Shown: positions 12,197-22,504 of the stretch, piece by piece
Layout: each line of letters opens with the position of its first letter
Position numbering within the stretch: position 1 is the stretch's first letter
Source: Nymphaea colorata
Taxonomy: Eukaryota > Streptophyta > Magnoliopsida > Nymphaeales > Nymphaeaceae
DNA length: 64,000 nucleotides
Direction of reading: 5' to 3'
Assembly: GCF_008831285.2 (NCBI RefSeq)
Contig: NC_045144.1
Location: forward strand, 12,007,672-12,071,671
Made by a program: the position numbers and the translations under genes
The notes under the pieces: generated by a model
Database searches by the model: none
The model's input: only the letters and a program-made list of their open reading frames with translations
Told to the model about the DNA's origin: nothing

Positions 12197-14390
12197 TGAA
12201 CTTATATCCAAGTAGGCAGTAATCCCGAGTGTGACTTGAGATTCCTACACCCTAGCATGAAAGGGCGTCATTTTGAGTTGGCCATACATAGGGACACCCA
12301 AGAAATGTGGATCGTCAAAACCACTTACACGGGTAGACTTATGGTGGCTGGACACGAAGTACAACATCGAGATTGGGCGCCAATCTACCATGGAGATGTT
12401 ATCAAAGTTGGTTTCTCGAGTCTTTGCTTCGTGCTAGAAGAAAGACTCTTGCCTGTGGCCGAAAAGCAAAGAGAATCTTATTATGAGCCCAACGATGAAG
12501 AAGAGCATTATGGACAGAATGACCAAAGCACAAGGTCTCTTACGTGGGACGAAGTGCTCAAAAAGATTAATGAGATGCTCGACGGGATGGATCACAGAGA
12601 GTCCATCAGAAATAAGAAAACAACCAACGATAATAGACGGACTGAGCTTGCTACAGAGTCTGATACTGAAACGGAATCAGATTCGTCTAGTGAGGATGAT
12701 AAATCCTCTCCCTCTCCAAAGACGCCTATGAACAAGGTGCCAAAAGAGTACAAGTCAGAAAGCGAAGATGAAACTTCGTCTGAATCCGAAAATGATAGTA
12801 GCACTGATTCTTCAAGCGATGAAGAGATAGAAGTGCCAAGACGAGGGTGTGCCAATCCAAACGCCCTCAAGCCTTCAGAACGTGCGAGGATTAAGATTTC
12901 AGAAAAAGGGATACTTGGAGCCCCTCCTAGCGCTATCCCTAATAGCAGCACGAGTATCACCTCAAAAGATACTAAAGGCATACTTGGCCCGGCCAAGGCA
13001 TTCAGTGCTATACGGCCTTTGGAATGGGTTCAGCCTAGAACAACGAATGAGAACCAAGGGCCCGACCAGCAGAACGAGTCGGCAAGACGAAGAGACACAA
13101 AGCACTCCATGGGCATGTACGAAGGATTACTTCCCTTACCCGAACCTACCTAGACGTCAGAACAAAAAGGGGAAAGTAATCATTGTTGTCCAAACTCGAA
13201 TGAAGGGTGCTCATCTAGCCTAACACGAGCAGAAAGTAGGGCGACACCTCTTGAAGGACAAACGCCTGAGGCAAGTCCTAAAGAGAGGCTAAGGCAGAGC
13301 AAAGAAGAAATCTTCACCATAGCTTCACCATTCAGATGGGCAGATGAGCCATGGAATCTTGAACCCCGTGAGCAAACTGAAATGAAAACAATGGAGCAGC
13401 CAGCCACGGGTAGCAAAGGGTTGTTACCACCTCCTAGCATACAAAACCAACCTAAGGAGGGTGGTATGGATCACGACTTCTTAGAGTCTCCCAACAAAAA
13501 TGCACGAATGAAACTCCAACAAGGGGCGACTCAAGAATTGGCAAGACAAAACGCCAAGTTAGATAGAGCCCAAGACGAGAGACTTCCCCTCGTCAAGCGC
13601 CAAGCAGGAAAAGAGGTAGTTACCGCCTCTAACAGAAACAATAAAGGCTCTAATAAACCCGGATGTAAGTAAAGAACCAAACCTCTTAACATCCGGGAGC
13701 AGTTTGAAGAAGAGCTCCTAGCAAAGACAGACGGAATGTTCCCCGAGTCTGAAGAAGAAAACGAAGACCTACCTGAGGAACGTCATGACTTTAAGGTGAC
13801 AGAAATAGGAGCAGCCGGTGATCAGTACACCGTGACCACCTTCGCCTCTTCCCAGCGTCAAATACATTCTGGGTAACTACATTGAAAAACTCTACCCAGA
13901 GCATTGGAGAGCATACCAGTTTCCAGACTCTCCAAACTGTAGTCGGGAGTTAAGGGATCATCAAGACTCCCTTAACCAAAACGTGCAAGGCTTATTACTA
14001 GGCCCCAACTACAGTGAGCGTGCAGCAGAAGCGCAGTGGCCTGTCCCAGTGAGCAGCAACACTTGGCAATCGCAGAACCACGGGCAGACCACCACATGGA
14101 AAGCGAGCATAAGCGGAAGCAAACTGCTGCAAGGGCAACAAAGGCTTCACATTGGGCAGCTGCCTAGAGATTACGGCCCCGGACGGACACATCAAGAAAC
14201 CACGAGTAAGACAACTCGGGTCTTCACTCGGGATTTTTAGAAAGGGCCGAGAGGAAGCTTCCTCAACCAGAGGAACTCCCTTACCATACTACCCCGGAAC
14301 TATGGACCAAAGGAAAAACGTATGTGGGTAGCACGTGGAACTCAGACCCATCCTGGAAAAGGTAAAGCAAGAGCTTGGGGACAAGCTCAT
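12197..14390 (+). pseudogene. Decayed FHA-domain-like protein frame of Element 1
   Basis: The open part at 12200-13153 begins with a fold-like pattern of a forkhead-associated domain: VGSNPECDLRFLHPSM (about 12212-12259), then GRHFELAI, MWIVKTTYTG and GDVIKVGFSSLCFVLEE (to about 12445). The family's phosphothreonine-binding positions look altered: G-S instead of G-R, K where Ser is usual, and T-G instead of N-G. After it comes an acidic, Ser-rich linker (about 12640-12830) and basic segments. The same frame continues past a TAG at 13151 and a TAA at 13670. One frame change near 13853 then leads into a last segment with VKYILGNYIEKLYPEHW and Trp/Gln-rich sequence to about 14388. The N-terminus is uncertain because a stop lies at 12197 and a second frame looks better just upstream. 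There are no retroviral enzyme motifs. It may be a captured host gene or a replaced gag; I do not know the function. Confidence 0.55.
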
Positions 14391-14393
14391 TTT

Positions 14394-14407
14394 AAATAGG
14401 GTGGATC
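14394..14407 (+). other. Polypurine tract of Element 1 (degenerate)
   Basis: The bases aaatagggtggatc directly precede the 3' LTR start TGATACG. Element 2 has the better tract gggagggggaatc at the matching place. The shared ending of G-run plus atc before the LTR supports a common plus-strand priming site. Confidence 0.6.
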
Positions 14408-17400
14408 TGATACGAGCCAAAATTCCACTAGGTTCATATGGGCTGAACCGAGGACCAAGCTGGGTCCAACAAGGCTCGTAGACGTGAGTTCAGCAAGGCA
14501 GCTAGGCCAGCCAAAGAGGATAATGAACAACTTGGAGTTCTTGCAGTGGGCGGAGCGGGCGGAGCAACAACGGCCAAGCGTGGACAACAAAGGATTAAAC
14601 CTCAAGGTGGCTTTGATCCGTTTTTAGGACTCTCCCGAACTTGAATGGTCTAACCTATGGTCGAGTCCTAATCTGAGTTCACACGAGGTAGTCTAGGTCG
14701 AACCTAGGCAAAAAGGGGATTGAGGCGATCCAAGCTCAACCAAGCGCCCAAGCGAGTGGATCCAAAAGATCCACGGATATCTACTTAGGAGTGAGACGAG
14801 TAGTGTCTCGTTTTTTATTTCTTTGAGTTCCGTTTTTATTTAAGTTGATTCTTTAGTGAACCTGTTCGGAATGTGAACCGAGTTGCTTAGGATGTTATTT
14901 AAGTGATTGAGTCCTTGTAATTAGGATGCTTTTTGGAATAATGAAGTATATTGGATTGGTGTTGGGCGGAATGCCCTTTCTCTCTCTCGTTTTTCCCTTG
15001 GCTCACCCCTCTCCCGCGGTGGTCTCCCTTCTCTCCTTGGCGTCCCTTCTCATCCATGGCGCAAAGTCTTCTCCTCCACTCGTCCTCATGGTGTCTCCCT
15101 AGCCTAGCGCCATTTCCCTTGGCGTCGTCTTCCTTCCAACCCTCACGGTGAAGGTATGCATCAACCTCCATCTTCTTGATAGCCGAAGGTCCCTCTTCTT
15201 CCCTACCTTGTTTTCTGGTTTCTTCCCTTTCCCCTCGAGCTAAGGAACACGGCCTAAGGAAAGCAGCAAGCTCTGGCGCGCGGCGTCTTCAAACGGACCA
15301 CAAATATCACCCCACGAGCAATTTGAAGTAGATCGGTGCCTTCCTTCTGAAACACAAGAAGGTTGTGAGGCTGTCTTCTTCCCAGGAAGGCTGCAGCAGC
15401 TTGGGCGACCTGGTTCCTGCAGCATACGACGTCAAAAGTAGCAAGAGAAAAGGTTAGTACGTTGAGAATACGAGAAGAGTTGGTGAGCAACACGTTGCTC
15501 GGATTTCGTATTGAGTTCGGCTAGAAGGTGGATTTCATTCCCTCGGTGCACACCCGAGAGTTTGAGCTCTCATCCCACGGCTGAAAACAGCACCAAATCT
15601 CTGCTTACGCGTCTCAAGAACTCCTTGGCATTCTCGAGTTCTTCCCCTCACGCTACGCACGAAGGTCTCCAACGAGCGTCCTCAAAAGAACTCCTTGGTT
15701 GCCTCCATTTTTATCAAGGCTGACGCACAAATCCAGCAAGGAAAAGGCTTGCAAAAGTGCATCAAAAAGGCGTCAAAACAGAGAAAAGACTACATAGAAG
15801 AAGACGCCCCATCAAAAGGAATCAAACGGCTAAGATTGAGCTTCATCCGGTTAATCGTTCTCATGTTTTACGCTCGGCCTGAATTCTGCAATTCCGGTGA
15901 ACATTCAAGTGATTCCGGCCAACTGTTGGCCAATTTCGGCGTGGTCCAAATTACCCCTGTTCGTGGAAAAGCATAATCACAAGTTGGGGGTATTCTGTTC
16001 TTTGTTTGGAGGAGCGCACTAGGGCAATTCACCCTAGCCGCCGGTGCTTTCACGCATCTCCCTTGGCCGCCGGTGCTCATTTGGTAAGTTCCCTCTCCTT
16101 CTTTGTTTTGCTTAATCCCAGCCCTTGCCTTAGCCACGTGTCAGCCATCCCACAGCCTTCCTGATTGACCCAGCCACCTGTCCCCCTTGATTGATCTCGT
16201 CCCATTCGCATATCGCCTTAGCCTTCATCGCATCCCACCGTTTTAGGAAATCCATCCTTAGCGCCACACCCAATTCCGTTTTTGGTGCCTTGCCTTTTGT
16301 TAACCGAGATCCCCCTTGATCCTCACCCTTGGTGTCGCCACATGTCATCATCTTAGCCTACATCTCCTGCCACCTCACCAGTCCGCCCCTCCTTCTTCGA
16401 GTCCCTGGCCCCACACGAGATCCCCTCCTCTATCGTCAAGCTCCTTGCCGATTTCGTAGAAGCCTTCACGCGTTTTCCCTTTTGGAAGTGAAGCCACAAG
16501 GGAGCGCCACCTCCTACTTTCCCAATCCGATCCCCTTCCTTTTTGCTAATACCCAGCTCATTCCCACCTAAGCACCTCTCCACCTCACCTTTCCTCATCA
16601 TTACCCCACCTGAACCGAGTGAGCTTCTCTCGTCAACTAGCTAGACCAAATTCGTGTAGGCCCCACACGTTTTTCCACTTGTCACCTTGTGGTAACCCCC
16701 TTGCCTCTCTTCTTCCCTTTCCTTTTTCATGCAAGTCTCCCAAGCAGGTCTCCACCTCGTGCTTCCTCATCATTACCCAAGTCAACCTAGTAGCCCTCCC
16801 TTCCAATTCGCAAGCCACTTGTCCCTTTAGGTCCCACACGTTTACCAATTGTCACCCTTTGGTAACCTCCTTGGCTCGCACCTTCCCTTTCCTTTGCCGC
16901 AGCCATTCCTAAGTCCCAATCTACCCTTTCCTAATTCATTTCTCTCGACACCTTCCCTTGACAGCCCTTGTGTCCGTTGGAGAAAGGAGAAGAAGAACAC
17001 GCGCATAAGTGGATTACTTACCATTTTGGTATAAGCCACACCTCCTCTCTTTCCTACGAGTTAGGAAAGAAACCTAAGTCAATTCAATCCTTATACCTTG
17101 GGAAAGAATTGGAATCCATTCCTGATTCGCAAGTCTCTCTCTAGCGATCCTCTTAGCTCTAATTTCCATTTTGGAATTAGATGGCCCTTTTCCTCATCAA
17201 CAATAGGAAGGAATTCTCCACGCCAACCCTTGCCTTTTGGCAATTGGCGTCCTCCCCATCCCCCTCTTTCCTAGTTAGGTAAGTGGTCATGAGCCTAACA
17301 CTTTAGGCATCCCAGCTGCTTTTGACCAGATCGAGTCAACTCCCTCCCCTAGGAAACCCCTAGTCGTATCCTCCCTTACCCTCTTCTAGGAAAGCCCTTA

Positions 17401-17952
17401 ACGCATCATTCCTTAGTCAGCCTCTCTAGGTCGACCTCACCCATTTTGGTAACCCATGTCCTTGAGCCTCCTTTCCTCTCATTTTGGAAAGTAGCCAGCC
17501 AAACCCAAGGCAACTCACTTCCTACGTTGCCAAGTGTCCCGGACCCACTTGCACAGCTAGACCCAAGCCGCCACCTCTCTTCCGCACCTACCTCACTACC
17601 TTCGAGTCTTGACTTGATTCAAGTCAACCCAGCCGCATCTGATCCTAAGCCGAGTTGTAGTCAACCTTGTCCCTGCTGACCCTTAGCCTTGACTTAGCTC
17701 ACCTAAACCACAACCTAGCCAGCCACCCTTAACTGAACTCCCTCGTATCTAGGTCTGCCCGAGCTCTAGACCGAGCTCTTATCTTTTCCATAGTTAGGAT
17801 CTCCCGGGTTCTAGACCGAACCCTTCCCTGCCCGAAGGTGCTCCCCATTCACAGCGGGACCCTTCCACCTCCAGCACACCTCTTGCTACCGCCTCCCCTT
17901 CACGGCCAGGAGGGCCTCTTCAGCAGTAGCACGTCACTTGCTGCTGTCTATC
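14408..17952 (+). repeat. 3' LTR of Element 1, left part
   Basis: This part matches 6817-10356 of the 5' LTR with scattered differences, such as a short deletion near 14484 and a small GGGCGGAGC duplication near 14550. It stops at CTATC (17948-17952), where Element 2 is inserted. The remaining LTR resumes after Element 2. Confidence 0.92.
17948..17952 (+). repeat. Target site duplication of Element 2, left copy (CTATC)
   Basis: CTATC precedes the LTR start TGTTACGG and recurs at 31401-31405 right after the LTR end CCTAACA. The intact site tgtctatctcacgg is still present in the other Element 1 LTR at about 10351-10364, which proves the insertion point. Confidence 0.95.
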
Positions 17953-20900
17953 TGTTACGGACCCTTCTGTAGGTCCATACCCAACAAGGCATGATCAGGC
18001 CGAAACTAGTTGGCCAAAGCACAAAGCCTCGGACTTATGGGCTCAATCGCTAAGGCAGCTTGAAGAAGTCTCCAGCGAGGCTAAGTCGGCACCCGAACCA
18101 GTTGCAGAGGGCGGAGTGGGAGGAGCAGCTAGGTCCGGAAGAGTGCTTGAACCAGGTGGAACTCAAGACGTTATAGAATCAATTGCGAGGCTCACCGAGC
18201 TTGACCAGGTCCAATCCGAGCGTGAGTCCAAACCCCTTGAACGCTTGAGCCTCTCTAAGCCGAACGACTTAGGTTCAGGTCTAAGTCACTCGGACTTGAC
18301 CCGTGCACCAACACCCGAAGTGTGGGCGGCAACCCACACAAGGTCCCCGCCCTAAGTCCAAAAGACTTAGGGATTTTCACATTTGATTTACGTGCGGGGC
18401 GCTAGGCCCGAATTACATTATGCGTCTTTAATTTCATGTTGATAGTGGGTTTTAAATAAGAGACCTAGCAAGGCGGGTTGTGCCTTGTGCAATTTTGTAT
18501 TGGGGCGGGTTAGCGAGCTAGGTTAGGATGTAATTAGGGCTCGCATTAGACTTAGTATAAATACTTGGTGAACAATGTACAGATTATGCAAAAATTGAAT
18601 GAGATTGGCCATTTTGGCGTTTTCACTCTCTCTCCTCTCTCGAGGCTTCTCGCTTCTCGTCTCCCACCTTGCTCTACCTGAGAGCCAAGCGTCTCCTCCC
18701 TCCTCGCGTCCTCTACCACCACGGCGCCTCCATTTCCAGAAGAACCTTGAAGAGCTACCGTCCCTAGGACACCGGCATAAGGATTGAAGACTTAGGCGGA
18801 TCTCCTCCATCGGTGGCGATCCCTCCTTTGTTCACGTAAGTACCCCATTCGAACCTTTTGAAATTCTAGAATCGGTGCCTATTCCCTGATCACGAGGGAA
18901 TTGAGAGGCTGATTCCGGTGTAGGGAAGGTTGAAGGCACGGGCAGTCCCGGCGGCTTCAACGAGACACCGAAAGGGGACGGCTGATGATCTTTCCCTTGC
19001 TGCCCGAGTGTGTTGTTTCGAATTAGAACCAGGGTCGTCTTTCCCTAGTTGCTCCCTTGGCATACCCGAAGAGTGGAGCTACGGGCGTGGGGCGAGTTTT
19101 GATCTAATCTGAATCTTACGCTTCGTGACGCAAGTTGGAGATCATAGGATCGGTCCTTAGTAGGGATTCAGCCGATAAGAGAAAAGGAAAAATCGTAAGG
19201 TTATGATCTATCGGCTCTAGTTTTTCCTCTTGACCTTTCGGACCAGTAGCCTGAAAAACACAGCTAAGCTAAGCTCTGGCCGTGATCTGAGACAGAGGAG
19301 TAGACCAGAAGAATCGCCCAGAAAAATGCTTCAAAATAACATAAACAGGGCAAATTCTGATGGCTAGATCATAAGATCGAACTACGCCGGAAAAGAGAGA
19401 ACTTCCAGCCACCGCTGTAAGTCCGGTGGTCGCCATTGTTTCCGGCTGGGAAGTCCGTTCTGCCCTTCCTTCCCTGCAGTTTTACTTAAAATTGATAAGG
19501 GTAAGCGGGACATTTGGACCACGGGATCTATCCCTAGTTGCCGGTGCGAGATTGGAGTTTCCACCTTGGTCACTCGTCAATTCCGGTAAGTCCTTTCTCG
19601 TCTCATCTCAGCCCTTCACCGTGACACCTCTTAGCCATCCAGCCACCTACCCGAGACCCCTCCTCCGTAGCTTCCACCTGTTCCCAGCCGAGATCATCTC
19701 TGAATCTCGAGCTCCACCGAAATAGGAAACCCCACCGCGCAGCCTTTCCTTTCCACCTGGTCGCATCCTCCACTGCGCCAACCCTAATTCCCTTGATCTC
19801 TCACGCGTTCATCAAGACACGTGTTCTGATCTCGCCAACTCCCTTGCCACGTCCTCAGCCAGCTCACCCTCCCGCTCCTCGTCCTGGTCCCGCCTTCAGC
19901 CGCGTGTCACACAGATAGTCCTTGCGAGATCACCTGCCCTACCTTTTCGGATCTTGCTTCCCTAGTTTTAGGAAAGTCATCGCCACCTCGCATCCCCTTT
20001 CCTTATTTTCCTCAGCTGAAAATCTCCTCTCCTCACCTGCCTAATCCGCAACCTATCTCCTCCATTGATCTCCTCCACGTGTCCCAATCTCAGCCTTCAG
20101 GAACCCGAGCTCATTAGAGAGTGACATCTGGCCCTTCGCCACAATCTCTGTCTCCTTCTTTGTCGAGCTCCTCCCTATCATTTAGGAAAGAGTTCGAATC
20201 ATTTCGTAATACCTAGCCTTTTTCTAGCTCTCTCTGTCTTGCTCCCCTCATCTTGCCACGTGGCAAGCATCGGCGCCCTTTCCTTGGTTTGACCAACCAA
20301 GTCATACCCCACCGAGCTAGGAGCCCTCACGCGCCGCCACATCCCCTAGTTTCCCCATTTCCCTCGCCCTTGTCCTAGGCCGCTATCTTCTACTTCACCT
20401 TAGCTGAATCTAGGTGCAACCCACCGAGCCCACTTCCTTGGCAACCCCCTTAGTGACTCGAGCCTACCTCGAGTGACCCTTGACCTAATCGACCTGGACC
20501 CACTAAGCTAGGTCCAATTTAGTCAACTACCCACTTAGTCAAACCCATTCCACTCTTGGTCAACGTTGACCTTCACCCACAAGCCTAGGCTCGACCCTAG
20601 CCTACCCACACAGACCTCCTATTAGCTAGGTCAACCCGCTACCGCACCTAAGCCCTCTCTCACTCAGCCTACCCCAACCCGAGCCTGTTTGACTAGACCG
20701 ACCCCCTATTAGAGCCCAGTCGAACCCAGCCAACCCAGCCTTAGCTAGGTTTAGGTTCTGCCGGCTTCGCCCGGCCCTTTGCAGCGGCCGAGCCACACAC
20801 CAGAGACAGGCAGGTAGGCGCTGTCGCTGTGACAGCAGCCCCCCTCGGCTTTCCAGGCGGCCCTTCCGGCCCAGGTTCCTTCGTCATCAGCGCATAGCGG

Positions 20901-21858
20901 CAATCGGACGTAGTCTCACGACAGCAGGCATCCGCCAATTGGCGCTCCCTCGTCTCCGACCGCAGGCGGGTGCTCTTCAGCGAACATCGTCGGCAGCGAC
21001 CCCAGCAGCTCCGTCGGCCGCACTCACCGTCCTCTGAGCGCATCCACCTGTTCTACGCAGCTTCTGTCAGCAGGACTCTTCCGACGCCCACGCCTGCTCG
21101 AACAGGCCCTCTAGCCGCAACTGTACAGTGGCCACAGCCAGCGGGCAACGTTCAGGCCTCGGCCGTTGATCAGTCTTCCAGCGCGCGGCCACTTCACCAG
21201 CGTCCTTTCCGCCGGCAGTCCAATCCGAGCAGCAGGCGACGAGGAGGCTCTCCTCAGCCGGTTTTCCTGATCCGTAAGCTGCAGTGCTCGGGGGCTGGTT
21301 CTCACCCCGAGACCCTTATCCGGCTATGCCAAGGGTGAACCTTGGCCGGTATTGTCTCCCTTACCCCTTGTAGCTTTGGGTGGGATTTTGCTTAAGTATT
21401 AGGAAGCATCGTAGTTTCTTTCAGTTTGTTGCTTTAGCCTTGGCTTCGGCCTAGCTCCCCACTGAGGTACCTTGAGGGCACTGCGCCCGAGACACGACCA
21501 CAAGGAGCAAGACCACCTATTTGTTTCTGTTGGGTGTGGTTTGCTCGATAGCGTGGTTTGTATGGTTTGTGAGTGAGATTGAGAGTTAATTCTTGTATCG
21601 CTCGCGAATTGTAAGGCCTCACAACCCTTCTAATTTTGTGTAGTAGGCAGACCATAGTTAGGGATTTGGGAAAAAGGGTAACCTACACCTGTACACCTCC
21701 ACCTAATTGGGTTTGCGCCGGGGTCCTGTCCAGCCGGGTAGAATTCTTGTGTAATTTGCCTAGGTTTTTCGGTTTTTAGAGTAGGCCTCAAGAAGATTCT
21801 GGGAGGTTTAGGGTCGCACTGGTCGGATTGTTCTAGCCCTGCCGGTGTGGTCCTAACA
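17953..21858 (+). repeat. 5' LTR of Element 2
   Basis: This 3906-base LTR starts TGTTACGG and ends CCTAACA, and matches 27376-31400. It holds the LTR-encoded end of the polyprotein frame (17954-18355), a TATA box (18556-18563) and over 3 kb of C/T-rich sequence downstream of it. Relative to the 3' LTR it lacks about 37 bases near 20785, at a place flanked by cggcc, which fits a microhomology deletion. Confidence 0.95.
18556..18563 (+). promoter_or_regulatory. TATA box of Element 2 5' LTR
   Basis: TATAAATA lies in cttagtataaatacttgg, about 600 bases into the LTR and 200 bases after the stop of the LTR-encoded frame. The same box is at 28057-28064 in the 3' LTR. A start about 30 bases downstream would leave an R-U5 of roughly 3.2 kb. 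No start site can be proven from sequence. Confidence 0.65.
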
Positions 21859-21860
21859 AT

Positions 21861-21872
21861 TGGTATCAGAGC
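21861..21872 (+). other. Primer binding site of Element 2 (tRNA-iMet)
   Basis: TGGTATCAGAGC, two bases after the LTR end, is the standard complement of the 3' end of plant initiator-Met tRNA. It shows the orientation and the LTR boundary. Confidence 0.95.
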
Positions 21873-22504
21873 GAATCTTGAGGAACACCGTCGGTTTGAG
21901 CACTTGGACCTTCGATGAGTCTTCATCAACGGCAGTGCAGACGGTTTATTCTAAAGGGTTTTCAGCTTTGTCAGTGGATTTCTTTTGGTTTTCTAGTCAG
22001 TGTGTTCGCGGTTTTTAGTGGCAGAATTCGGTTCTGAAGCCCCCACGGCTTCCGTCATCGTGCGTAGTTTAGGGCTTTGCTTGCTCCTTCTTAGCAAGTA
22101 AAGGGCTGTACATTCCGTGCACCCAAGGGCAGCCGAGCTCCCGGTACGTCACCGAGGCACTAGGAGGGTGCGGTGAGTTAGGCTTGAAAAAGCCCGGCCG
22201 AGGGCGAAGTGGGAGTGCCGAGGCGCTTAGGCGAAGCACGGCACTAGGCGGGCCAACCCGCCTCCCTTGCCTTTAAACTCGCTACCAGCAGCTAAGGCAG
22301 CGGCAGCGTAAGACAGCTAGGCAGTTTGGGTTTTTCAGGTCAGTGTCAGTCGGCAGATCGGAGTCTTCGGGCAGAAAATCAGTCGGTAGTTTAGGGCGGA
22401 CAGTGACACCTCACTTGAGAGTGGCAGCTTGTTCAATTTTTGGATTTAGTTAGGACTTCCCTTTTCGTGCCTTTCTTTGACGTCCATCGGCCCAAATCAT
22501 ACTA
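21873..22504 (+). other. Untranslated leader of Element 2
   Basis: This 630-base leader separates the primer site from the first ATG of gag. It has no long open frame. Its beginning resembles the leader of Element 1 after primer site 2. Packaging signals would be expected here, but none can be named from sequence. Confidence 0.7.

Noticed and set aside
12592-12996. Minus-strand frame of 134 codons opposite the FHA-like frame
   Set aside because: It mirrors the acidic Ser-rich codons of the plus-strand frame; no independent support.
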